Shown here in pieces: positions 40,750-50,107 of a stretch of DNA of 64,000 nt. Under the pieces are notes generated by a model, which was not told the origin of the DNA, made no database searches, and worked only from the letters and a program-made list of their open reading frames with translations. Made by a program: the position numbers and the translations under genes. The DNA is from Serpula lacrymans var. lacrymans S7.9. Taxonomy: Eukaryota > Basidiomycota > Agaricomycetes > Boletales > Serpulaceae. Each line of letters starts with the position of its first letter. Position 1 is the stretch's first letter. The stretch lies in assembly GCF_000218685.1 (NCBI RefSeq), contig NW_006763291.1, forward strand, positions 372,001 to 436,000. Direction: 5' to 3'.

Positions 40750-41424
40750 TCACCAAAATTCAGTACCTTCGCCGTCCATATTGTAACTGTCGTCATAGCT
40801 GACATCTCCATGTAATCCTTCCATCAGAATCCTATCCTCATCTTCCCTGCGGATGGGACACCAATTGAAACTATGTCTCGGTGCACGACGGTCACAGTCG
40901 GGACAATAGTAGGCTTCGCAATAGTATGTGCGATGATCGCTCCAACCGCAGTTTTGGCAGTATGGAGCGTTGTTACGAACACCTTCATGGTATCTTTGTT
41001 GGGTATTGGATGAGGTGTCGGATTGGGGAGTGGTTGGATTGTCATCTCCCAGGTTGTACGTTCCGGCGTACAACTGATTGATCATGGCTGCGTCGTCGTC
41101 TACGTTGATTGGGTTAGAGGGAGAGCCAGTTTCAGGCCTATGCATTGCTCCAGGCGGACTGTCTTTCTGTCCCTTTGACATACGAGACTGCCGTTTTGAT
41201 GGAGTTCTGGCGGCGGGGATCTGGAGTATCACCTCTTGCCGGCCGCGTCGGGCTCCTCGTCAGTTCGTCAGGCAACAGGTTTGGGCGTTTGGCACTGGTC
41301 GAGGTGGAGATGATGGGGGAGACAGTAGTTTTGGGTTCAACCCAATGGAACGGCGACTGGAGTGGTTCGACCCTTGTGAGATCGGGCTGGTTGGGACGGT
41401 GGGAATATATTTTTCCTCCGACGG
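40750..41424 (-). pseudogene. ORF3 C-terminal part of element III
   Basis: A 161-codon frame (41232-40750) ends MDGEGTEFW just before the polypurine tract. It carries Cys/His pairs CQNCGWSDHRTYYC and CPDCDRRAPRHSFNWC, then an acidic tail (GDVSYDDSYNMDGEG). Upstream, in shifted frames to 41424, is Pro/Ser-rich text (FHWVEPKTTVSPIIS). Its 5' half was replaced by the D2 insertion. The design matches ORF3 of element II. Confidence 0.65.
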
Positions 41425-41734
41425 TGTCATGCACCAAAGTTGATTGGTAGCATGGACAGGTGTCAATAATGAAGCGAATATTCAAAAGACTCGCCTTTGC
41501 GCCACACAGGCACAGTGCCACGTGGAATAGTAATTAATATTGCCCTTTTTGAACTTGTGGCTGATCAGCACCACCTCTATTAGGCAATCCAGTCACGCTC
41601 ACCTTTGCTTTTCCATCTGGTACTTTCCGTGTTTCGGCATTTCGGCAAATTTTTGCGTCGCCACTGGCTACACATTGCATTGCGCCCTCGCTTTTGTTGT
41701 TTCCCTTACTCCCCTTCCTTTGCCTAGCCCCACC

Positions 41735-42277
41735 ATGGGCCCCTTCCTCTCCTTTTTATTCTCACCTGACGGTCGTTTCTGGATCCCCATTCTAATCCAC
41801 TTTTCCGTCACCTCCACCCTCCTCCTCCTCATTTTATTTGCACCCCCACCATTTCTGATGTCACCACTTCCTATCCGCTTCCGTCGCCGATCCGTTGACT
41901 ACCACATGCCACTGCTGATATCAGCAAAGCCCCGGTGGCCGGTTCAAATAGGGCAACAGGTCCATCTTTATGACGTCAATCTACCATCATATACTATCAA
42001 AACATCGGTCGCTCGTCTTGCCTGGTTGGAGCGTGGGTGGGTAATTTTTGAGCTGGAGAAGGTTCATCCCCTTGTGTCGCCCATGTTCATCGCTGTCCCA
42101 TTCACTTGGGTACACTTATCTTTTGTCCATCGTCTTCGCTACAGCTACACCTATCACACGCTGCCTGGGACTCACTTGTTCCAAATTGGAACTACTCCTC
42201 TCCCTCCCTCGTTTGATCAGGTGGTCCAACACAACCAGTCCATTGGTAAGGCCATGGAACTGTCGGATTTGGACTAG
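41735..42277 (+). CDS. LTR-encoded membrane-anchor-like protein (D2)
   Basis: 180 codons from ATG 41735, in a strong start context (CACCATGGG). One hydrophobic anchor (WIPILIHFSVTSTLLLLILF) is followed by a soluble domain with WLERGWVIFELEKVHPL. By eye the protein is the same as D3's and differs from D1's at roughly one residue in ten. Function unknown. Confidence 0.55.
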   Translation: MGPFLSFLFSPDGRFWIPILIHFSVTSTLLLLILFAPPPFLMSPLPIRFRRRSVDYHMPLLISAKPRWPVQIGQQVHLYDVNLPSYTIKTSVARLAWLERGWVIFELEKVHPLVSPMFIAVPFTWVHLSFVHRLRYSYTYHTLPGTHLFQIGTTPLPPSFDQVVQHNQSIGKAMELSDLD

Positions 42278-42354
42278 GTGGTGGACCGGTGGCTCCAGTT
42301 TCTTTTTCTTCAGCAGAACATTCATTTACAGTGCGATTATTTTTGATTTTTGAA

Positions 42355-42454
42355 NNNNNNNNNNNNNNNNNNNNNNNNNNNNNNNNNNNNNNNNNNNNNN
42401 NNNNNNNNNNNNNNNNNNNNNNNNNNNNNNNNNNNNNNNNNNNNNNNNNNNNNN
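42355..42454. other. Assembly gap (100 N)
   Basis: Exactly 100 N. The matching stretch in D3 has only about 16 bp between the flanking sequences, so the N count is a placeholder. Confidence 0.99.
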
Positions 42455-43331
42455 ATATTTTTTTAGAATGTCTGACTGATAATAAAGGAACTGTGTTGAT
42501 ACTGATAGTGTTTTGCCCTTCCCCTTTTTTTACTGCATCTTCCCCATGACATCATGATTTTCCCTGCTCTCTTTTTGCTATTGGACTTTACTTTATGGGC
42601 TGTACAACCCTGTGACCATTACTCCCAGCATTTATTGTTCTATCCCCTTTCTTTCCTTTTTTTGACAATCTTATCCTGTACTACCTACACAGGATTTGTC
42701 AGCATACATTCCTTCCTTCATGTTCTTTCTCATTCTTTTTGCACAGCTATACTATGCATAGCCTACTTTTCTTTCACTATATAAACCCCTGTATTTTACC
42801 TTGTAAAAAAAACAAGAACTCCAATCCAGACTTCTTCTCTACTCTCAAGTTCACTACTCTGCTACTTGTGATCCAGTGTGGTCACAACACTTCCCACTTC
42901 TACCATTGTCAACTGCTGTCATCGTCACTTCCCACTTTTGAAGTCATTGTCATCCCTTTTGATTAGACTCCTTCTGAGCACTACAGTTTGTGCGTCAGAA
43001 GCCTGCTATCACTGAGAACCTCGTCACCTCGTCATCCTCGTCGTTCTCAAACCTACCTTGTGCTACCATTAGCAAGGTAGTGCTCGTCTATACTCGCCAC
43101 AAAGCACCTATCTTCCTATAAATTCAACTATCCCTCCTCCTCAAAACACACACTCATACACCTCTGGGTTTTACTTTGAAGGATCTTTATACGTACCACC
43201 CCACGAACAACCAGACCACTCCACTGTTCTAGGAGGCAAAGCCCATAAACAAGTTCCGTGGAATCTGGGAGGATTGTGTGTTAGTTTGTTTTGTGTGTGG
43301 TTTTCTAACCACAGTTCTCATCATCGACAAT

Positions 43332-43348
43332 TGGAGCCCACCGCGAGG
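43332..43348 (+). other. Putative tRNA primer-binding site of family D
   Basis: TGGAGCCCACCGCGAGG starts two bases after the D2 LTR. The TGG start fits the CCA end of a tRNA, so D is probably tRNA-primed, unlike elements I-III. Confidence 0.6.
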
Positions 43349-43524
43349 GGTGGTTTCCTTCAAGTTAAATACCAACCATTTCATCGCCATCACTGTCTAA
43401 TTTATCATCTTCACCTTCTATCTCACCCACCGCTTTATCTGTCCCATCCCTCTCTTCCAGTAACTCAATTTCTGTACCAGCTTCTACTCAGCAAGCTTCG
43501 CGTTTACCCCCTATATTTTTCACT

Positions 43525-43578
43525 ATGAATCAACCTACTACTCTCTCAGTCATCACTATGCCAATTCCTGGCACTGTC
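43525..43578 (+). pseudogene. Family D gag start, truncated
   Basis: ATG 43525 opens MNQPTTLSVITMPIPGTV. The frame then runs into reversed pol sequence of element III at about 43577. Only the first 18 codons remain. Confidence 0.4.
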
Positions 43579-43669
43579 TAAGAATACTTTCTACTTCGTA
43601 TTCCTCTTCTTCGTTAATCAGGTCAGGTGGTGGTCGGATAAAGTTTGGGCCGTGAGTGTTGGTTTCCGT
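43577..43669 (-). pseudogene. pol: Pol tail of element III
   Basis: The minus strand reads NTHGPNFIRPPPDLINEEEE and EYEVESIL, the start of the chromodomain-like C-terminus. It matches element II pol at HGENYIRPPAEIINGQ. It is separated from the integrase by D3 and cut off at the D2 junction. Confidence 0.7.
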
Positions 43670-45114
43670 TGTCGATGACAATGACTTCAAAAGTGGGAAG
43701 TGACGATGACAGCAGTTGACAGTGGTAGAAGTGGGAAGTGTTGTGACCACACTGGATCACAAGTAGCAGAGTAGTGAACTTGAGAGTAGAGAAGAAGTCT
43801 GGATTGGAGTTCTTGTTTTTTTTACAAGGTAAAATACAGGGGTTTATATAGTGAAAGAAAAGTAGGCTATGCATAGTATAGCTGTGCAAAAAGAATGAGA
43901 AAGAACATGAAGGAAGGAATGTATGCTGACAAATCCTGTGTAGGTAGTACAGGATAAGATTGTCAAAAAAAGGAAAAGAAAGGGATAGAACAATAAATGC
44001 TGTGAGTAATGTCACAGGTTTGTACAGCCATAAAGTAAAGTCCAATAGCAAAAAGAGAGCAGGAAAATCATGATGTCATGGGAAGATGCAGTAAAAAAAG
44101 GGCAAGGCAAAACACTATCAGTATCAACACAGTTCCTTTATTATCAGTCAGACATTCTAAAAAAATATGTGTCCATAAAAATGATTCAAAAATCAAAAAT
44201 AATCGCACTGTAAATGAATGTTCTGCTGAAGAAAAAGAAACTGGAGCCACCGGTCCACCACCTAGTCCAAATCCGACAGTTCCATGGCCTTACCAATGGA
44301 CTGGTTGTGTTGGACCACCTGATCAAACGAGGGAGGGAGAGGAGTAGTTCCAATTTGGAACAAGTGAGTCCCAGGCAGCGTGTGATAGGTGTAGCTGTAG
44401 CGAAGACGATGGACAAAAGATAAGTGTACCCAAGTGAATGGGACAGCGATGAACATGGGCGACACAAGGGGATGAACCTTCTCCAGCTCAAAAATTACCC
44501 ACCCACGCTCCAACCAGGCAAGACGAGCGACCGATGTTTTGATAGTATATGATGGTAGATTGACGTCATAAAGATGGACCTGTTGCCCTATTTGAACCGG
44601 CCACCGGGGCTTTGCTGATATCAGCAGTGGCATGTGGTAGTCAACGGATCGGCGACGGAAGCGGATAGGAAGTGGTGACATCAGAAATGGTGGGGGTGCA
44701 AATAAAATGAGGAGGAGGAGGGTGGAGGTGACGGAAAAGTGGATTAGAATGGGGATCCAGAAACGACCGTCAGGTGAGAATAAAAAGGAGAGGAAGGGGC
44801 CCATGGTGGGGCTAGGCAAAGGAAGGGGAGTAAGGGAAACAACAAAAGCGAGGGCGCAATGCAATGTGTAGCCAGTGGCGACGCAAAAATTTGCCGAAAT
44901 GCCGAAACACGGAAAGTACCAGATGGAAAAGCAAAGGTGAGCGTGACTGGATTGCCTAATAGAGGTGGTGCTGATCAGCCACAAGTTCAAAAAGGGCAAT
45001 ATTAATTACTATTCCACGTGGCACTGTGCCTGTGTGGCGCAAAGGCGAGTCTTTTGAATATTCGCTTCATTATTGACACCTGTCCATGCTACCAATCAAC
45101 TTTGGTGCATGACA
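43670..45114 (-). mobile_element. Solo LTR of family D, copy D3 (internally deleted)
   Basis: 1445 bp on the minus strand. CCGT flanks both sides (43666-43669, 45115-45118), a 4-bp target duplication in element III integrase tail. Relative to D2 it lacks about 370 bp near its 3' end but keeps the terminal CGACA. Confidence 0.85.
44262..44804 (-). CDS. LTR-encoded membrane-anchor-like protein (D3)
   Basis: Same 180-codon frame as D2, with no difference seen by eye in the protein. It lies wholly within the U3 part of the LTR. See D2 for features. Confidence 0.55.
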   Translation of the reverse strand: MGPFLSFLFSPDGRFWIPILIHFSVTSTLLLLILFAPPPFLMSPLPIRFRRRSVDYHMPLLISAKPRWPVQIGQQVHLYDVNLPSYTIKTSVARLAWLERGWVIFELEKVHPLVSPMFIAVPFTWVHLSFVHRLRYSYTYHTLPGTHLFQIGTTPLPPSFDQVVQHNQSIGKAMELSDLD

Positions 45115-46084
45115 CCGTATACGGTGTGAGAAGGGATGCGTGGAAAACATTGTGTATCCTCCAATGGGGAGGCAGGGATAGTCGGTAGTTCACCGGGGAA
45201 ATCTTTTCTTGGATGCGGAAAGGTCCAATGCGTTTCATGTTGAACTTCTTGTATTTGGTAGCTTTTTCTCGTAGGTTGGTGTTTTCTAACCACACCTTTT
45301 GTCCTTCGGAGAATCGCGTGAACTTTCCATTGTTTTGTTTCATCATCTTGCTTCTCACAAGTTCGTGTGCTTTTAGGGCGTTTTCCCTTGCTCTAAGCAG
45401 TTCAGATAATCGTTTTTCCACTGATGGGATGTTCGTGGATCTGTGTTTAGTCGGGATTCCTCGGGGTTCATATCCCATGAGGAGGTAGAATGGCGATTGG
45501 TTGTTTGTGGAGTGTGGTCTTTGATTGTGACAGAATTCGGCGGTTGTAAGGTATTTTGCCCAGCTGTGCGGTTGGTTCTGGCAAAATATGCGGAGGTAGA
45601 TCTCCAGTTCTTGATTGGATCTTTCTGTTTGTCCATCCGTCTGAGGATAATACGCAGAGGAGAGTGCAGTTTCAATATTCAGGAGTTTGTGGAGTTCTTT
45701 GGATACTTCAGAGGCAAACTGTGGTCCCCTGTCGGATATGAGTTTATCGTGTAATCCGAGTTGTTTGAAGATGGAATTGTGAAAGATTCGTGCAGTTTTG
45801 AGTGCGTCAATGGTTTTATGACAAGGTGAGAGGATTACCCCCTTACTAAGTCCTTGGTCTACCACGACCATTATACTGTCGTATCCTAAAGATTCTGGTA
45901 AATCAGTTATGAAGTCTATGGATAGGTACTTCATCGGTTTGGTGGTTTTTGGGGTTTGGTTTGGGATTAATGGTACAGTGGTGGGATGCGTGTTCACTTT
46001 CGCTTGTTGACAGGTTGCGCATCCTTTCATGTATTCTTCCACTTGTTTCATCATTCCTGGCCACCAATAGGCCTTTTTGATCAA
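45115..46084 (-). pseudogene. pol: Integrase region of element III
   Basis: Zinc-finger end CATCQQAK, DDE core with SIDFITDLPES, SDRGPQF and DGQTERSNQELE, then the GPF/Y-like RIGPFRIQEKISPVNYRL. It is a complete catalytic triad. It is separated from RNase H by one frameshift near 46081 and cut at LLTPYT by D3. Confidence 0.9.
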
Positions 46085-47649
46085 CTGGTAGGTTTTGAGC
46101 CTTCCTGGGTGTCCTGCGGACAGGGAATTGTGGTGATCTTTGATGATCGTCTTTGTTCTTCTACTTCGTCAATCAGTAATTTATTCTGATAAAAGAACTG
46201 TCCTTCTTCTTTTCTCCAATCGTCTTTCTTTGTTCTTCCTGGATAATTATTGTTTGTAAGCATGGCTTGCTCGACTGTGTTTTTAATCATTCGTGTGTGG
46301 TACAGGAACACCGAGGCGGGTATCATTGGTGTGTCATTGTCATCTCCTTCTGTTTCAACGTATAAATCAGGTCTTCTTGAGAGTGCGTCGGGTACCACCA
46401 TGTGGGTTCCTGGTACGTGCTCCAAGGTGTAATTATATTGTGACAGTTCCAGCTGCCATTTTCTTTGTCGTGGTGTGAGTTTCCTGGCTTCTTGCCAGTA
46501 CGTCAAGTTCTTGTGATCTGTAAGGATTTGGATTGTGTGGGGGCTTCCCAAAAGTAAGTGTTTCCACTCTTTTAAAGCTCTCATTACTGCTAATAATTCT
46601 TTGTCGTAGATCTGGTAGTTCTTTTCAGCGGGGGATAGAGTTTTGGAGAAAAATGCACATGGGTGCCATTGTCCTTGGTCATCGGGTTGCATTAATACAG
46701 CTCCTGTGGCGTATTTGCTGGCGTCTGCAGCAATCTTTGACGGTTTTGAGGAGTCGGGTATTTGTGTCACGGGGGATTCGAGGAATTTTTGTTTCATCAA
46801 TTTGAAAGTGTTGTCTTCAGTTTGGGTCCAGTGCCACTTCCTATCCTTTTCTAGTAAGGCATTCAAGGGTCTGGCAAGGTCAGAGTAATGACCGATAAAC
46901 TTCCTGTAGAAGTTTCCATAACCTAAAAACTTCCTTACACCTTTGGTGTCTTTCGGGATTGGCCAATCATGGATTCCAGCAAGTTTGGCTGGATCCATTG
47001 ATACCTGATTGTGGGAAACAATCATTCCCAAATATTCAATGGTTTTGGCTTCGAAGGTGCATTTTTCTAGTTTCAGGAATAGATCGTTATCGCGTAATCT
47101 TTGTAGAACCTGTTTTGTTCGAAGTCGGAGTCTTTCGATGTTGGTGTCAAAGATGAGGATATCGTCCATGTATATGATCATCCAACCTTTGTCGATGTAG
47201 TCTTTGAATTTGTTGTTCATCAGCCTTTGGAAAGTTGCCGGTGAATTGCACATGCCGAAGAACATGACCGTTGGTTCGAACACTCCTTTGCTGGTTTTAA
47301 ATGCAGCTTTCCATTTGTCTCCTTCTTTTATCCTTACGTTGTTGTATCCCCAACGTAGATCTAGTTTTGTAAAGATAGTGGCTCCTTTCAATTTTTTGAT
47401 GAGGTCGGGTATCAGGGGTAGTGGATAGGGGTCTTTCACGGTATATGCGTTCAGTTTTCTGTAATCCTGGCACGGTCGGAGTGATCCATCCTTTTTGCCA
47501 ATGAAGAAGAAGGGGGACACCTGTGGTGACTTGCTCGGTCTGATGTATCCCTTCCTGTAGTTTTCCGTTAAAAATTCTGTTAATGCTTCATCTTCCTTTG
47601 GTGCCAATGGGTACAATTTGCAATCTGTTGGTACAAATTCTGGTTTCAT
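46081..47649 (-). pseudogene. pol: RT-RNase H region of element III
   Basis: 522 codons open. RT has [35 protein letters not shown] and the intact YMDDILIF. RNase H has AADASKYATGAV, YDKELLAVMRALKEW and LTDHKNLTYWQEA. The start follows a TGA in pol frame (after SERLPK), and the end is a frameshift. Confidence 0.92.
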
Positions 47650-47868
47650 GTTGATTGCATGATCATATTCCTGTCACTTGGGGAGTCTTTCCGACTTCTT
47701 TTTGTCAAAGACGTCCGAATATCCTTTATATTCATCCGGGAGATTATGCTCCTTCTTTTCTCCGCGAATTTGCGCGTGTTCCATTGCCAAGTTGACCTTC
47801 AATCCAATTGTGGTTCGAGGATAGGGTGTTTGGTCGGATACGTATCTATGAATGGTTTTGTATATGTC

Positions 47869-48363
47869 CTAGTTTACTGTGGTTGTCCTGATTTTTGTTT
47901 CCGTGGTTGTTTGGTTCATCCTGATGGAGTGTTTGTCCGAGTTTGGTAATTCCTTGTCTTTCCAGTTAATGACAGGATTGACTTTTCGTAACCAGGGGAA
48001 CCCCAGTAATAGGTCTTCTCCGTCTAGTCCGGTCAATAGGAACTTTGTGAACCTGTTTTGTCCTCCTGCATCTATCCTCTGATAGGTGCAATGCGTAATT
48101 TTTCCGTTTTTGTTTGTGGTTCCGTCAACATTTTTACATGTTATGGGAGTTGGGAGTTTTTGGAGGGGGAGTCGGTGTCTGATGGCGAATTTGGTGTCCA
48201 TGAAGTTGTCTGTAGCTCCTGAATCTATCAGGGCTTTGGTTCTGATGGTTTTCTGTTTCAACAAGCAATCAATTCGTAAAGAGTTGGCATTGATTGTTGC
48301 TATTGTTACAGTTGCCATTTTTGACGGTACTAACATCGGGGTAGTCCGTCGTTTCAAAAACCC
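47869..48363 (-). pseudogene. pol: Protease region of element III
   Basis: Frame entered by -1 shift: GFLKRRTTPMLVPSK, then the aspartic protease LIDSGATDNFMD and LLLGFPWLRKVNP. It ends in a premature TAG (TTTVN*). Coding text continues in the same frame beyond it (SDQTPYPRTTIGLKVNLAME) to a TGA before the RT frame. Confidence 0.88.
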
Positions 48364-49619
48364 TCGTCTTCTAATTCTTTCATCGCCTCTGTTCTTTGAT
48401 CTTCTCCTAACTCCCTCCATATCCTCATGATGTTTTGGACCCTGTCTTCTTCTACCACTGTTTTGGTGTCATCTTCCGTTTCAATTTGACGTACCTTTCT
48501 TTCGGGAGTTTTTCCCTTGTTCCTACAATTCCTTCCTATGTGTCCTTTCTCGTTACATATGAAGCACCTTCCCTCTTTCCTTCTTGAGTCTTCTTCATCC
48601 TTGGTTAATTTTCTGGTGCTGGTGGATGGTCCACTTTTGCGGTTTCTGTCGTTCTGTCTTTCTTTGTTTCTGGCGCCCCATGCTCCTTCCGAGATAGTGT
48701 TGGCACTGATCCAGTTAGCGTCTAGGTTCGCTACTGTGCTCATCCAGTCTTCGATGGTGAGTAGTTCCTTTCTGGTGAGTGCTCCGCGAAGGAGGGGTGG
48801 GCGGATAGCCTTTTGATAAACCATGATCATGGCTTCGTTGTTGATGCCGCTTTTCCCAGCATCTAGCATGAATCTTGAGTTAAATGCTACTGCATTTTCT
48901 CCTTGTTCCATTTTCATTTTCATCAAGGTGGCCAAGGCCGTTCCTTTGATGTTTGCCGTTCTGAAACTGGCTGTGAAGTTTTTCATGAAGTCTGCCCATG
49001 TGGGGTAGGCATTCTTCTCTTTGTATTCGGTCATCTTGGCTTCGCTCCATGAGGCGGCGTTGCCGTCCTTCATGTAGTTGAGGGCCACATATACCTTTTT
49101 CTTGTCGGAGTTGTAGATGGTGTCATTGATATCAAAGTGTAGATCGGTGGACGATATCCACCTTTGGGCTTTATCTGGGGTTTCATCAAAGTCATCGATT
49201 TTCCCAATCATCGTGGGTTTGGGGGCTGCAGCGTTAGACATGGTGTATGGTGGTGGGATGTGGGATGGAGCAGGTGTGGCAGGGAGTATCTGTGGAGTGG
49301 GAGGTGGTATTGGGTCGCCGCCTGCTGCAAACTCTTCAAAATCATTCTCGTCGTAGAGGTTTTCTACGGTCACTGGGGGATCGTGTTGTGTAGTGGGCAG
49401 TAGCTGTGGGTGGCTTCCTGCGTAGTACTGTAGCCAACGTGTTCTGGCTTTGTAGAAAGCATCTGCTTGTTCTCTGGTGTGGAGTCGGGTTACGTCTGGT
49501 TGGGGAAAGGGAGGTGGTGCTGCTATCCTTTCTTGTCGGGATGACGTCGGTGGGGTTGCTGTTTGTGGGTTGTCTGAGCTTCCTCTTGCTCTCTGTGATC
49601 TGGTTGTTGGTCGTTGCAA
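48354..49619 (-). CDS. gag: Gag of element III (start codon mutated)
   Basis: About 421 codons open. RSQRARGSSDNPQTATPP, DVTRLHTREQADAFYKARTR, capsid-like IDDFDETPDKAQRWIS and FNSRFMLDAGKSGINNEAM, then the CCHC knuckle CFICNEKGHIGRNC and a charged tail ending MKELEDEGF. Alignment with element II puts ACG where element II has ATG (before TTGCAACG), so normal initiation is lost. The body is intact. Confidence 0.88.
   Translation of the reverse strand: MQRPTTRSQRARGSSDNPQTATPPTSSRQERIAAPPPFPQPDVTRLHTREQADAFYKARTRWLQYYAGSHPQLLPTTQHDPPVTVENLYDENDFEEFAAGGDPIPPPTPQILPATPAPSHIPPPYTMSNAAAPKPTMIGKIDDFDETPDKAQRWISSTDLHFDINDTIYNSDKKKVYVALNYMKDGNAASWSEAKMTEYKEKNAYPTWADFMKNFTASFRTANIKGTALATLMKMKMEQGENAVAFNSRFMLDAGKSGINNEAMIMVYQKAIRPPLLRGALTRKELLTIEDWMSTVANLDANWISANTISEGAWGARNKERQNDRNRKSGPSTSTRKLTKDEEDSRRKEGRCFICNEKGHIGRNCRNKGKTPERKVRQIETEDDTKTVVEEDRVQNIMRIWRELGEDQRTEAMKELEDEGF
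48357..48363 (-). other. Slippery heptamer GGGTTTT at gag stop (element III)
   Basis: Gag frame GAG GGT TTT TGA. -1 frame GGG TTT TTG AAA into protease. The arrangement is the same as in elements I and II. Confidence 0.85.
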
Positions 49620-49672
49620 CGTCTTGTTGACTTTTTCTTCCCAAACCTAAATAGGTGGGACTTCTGGTTAGG

Positions 49673-49683
49673 AATACGATTCT
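49673..49683 (-). other. Self-priming site of element III
   Basis: Element orientation AGAATCGTATT, three bases after the 5' LTR, pairs with AATACAATTCT (49862-49872 minus) at 10 of 11 positions. That site is about 34 nt downstream of TATAAATA (49899-49906). Confidence 0.65.
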
Positions 49684-49685
49684 TT

Positions 49686-50102
49686 TGTTACGCACGAAGT
49701 GCTTAACAAAGTCTGAGGGTTTGTTGAGGTTTTTATAGAGAGACTTATCCAAAGACAAGTTTGAGAACATAGTTCTGAGTGGAGGTCTTCCAACAAGAGT
49801 TGGTCTTCTTCTGAGTAGAAGTCTGATCTTAGGAGTCTAGCTTTGTAAGCGTAAACTGCGTAGAATTGTATTGGAGGATACTACTGCTTGTTACATGGTA
49901 TTTATAATGAAAAGGAATCGGTGATAGCAGTTAGGTCCTATCTAGGGCAGGTCCGTCTGTTGAGGACTAAGTACTATAATAGGTACTGTGAATGCAAGAG
50001 GAACGGAAGTGTACGTGAAGGAAATGAGTCATTGGTCCGATGATATAACCAATGAGTAAAAAGAAATGAGTAGTCCTCAAATGTCCAATAGAGATCGTAA
50101 CA
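49686..50102 (-). repeat. 5' LTR of element III
   Basis: 417 bp, same length as the 3' LTR. By eye about 14 differences, mostly transitions. Confidence 0.92.
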
Positions 50103-50107
50103 AGTAG

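Larger units (their letters stand above)
41425..43329 (+). mobile_element. Family D LTR copy D2 with 5' internal stub
   Basis: About 1.9-kb LTR (TGTCATGCACC...ATCATCGACA) preceded by ACGG. It contains a 100-N gap and a TATATAAAC box near 42777. Unlike D1 and D3 it is followed by retrotransposon internal sequence (primer site 43332, gag start 43525). It is therefore the 5' LTR of a truncated D element, not a solo LTR. Confidence 0.8.
40309..50102 (-). mobile_element. Ty3 element III, recently disabled
   Basis: Minus-strand Ty3 element. LTRs 40309-40725 and 49686-50102 (417 bp each) differ at about 14 positions by eye. The target duplication is AGTAG (40304-40308, 50103-50107). Gag, protease, RT, RNase H, integrase and ORF3 are all recognisable. 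Damage is modest: gag ATG to ACG, nonsense codons between protease and RT, one frameshift before integrase, and two family D insertions. It is closely related to element II. Confidence 0.93.

Noticed and set aside
41078..41450. Plus-strand frames opposite ORF3 of element III
   Set aside because: The minus strand holds Cys/His knuckles conserved with element II; the plus frames have no such support.
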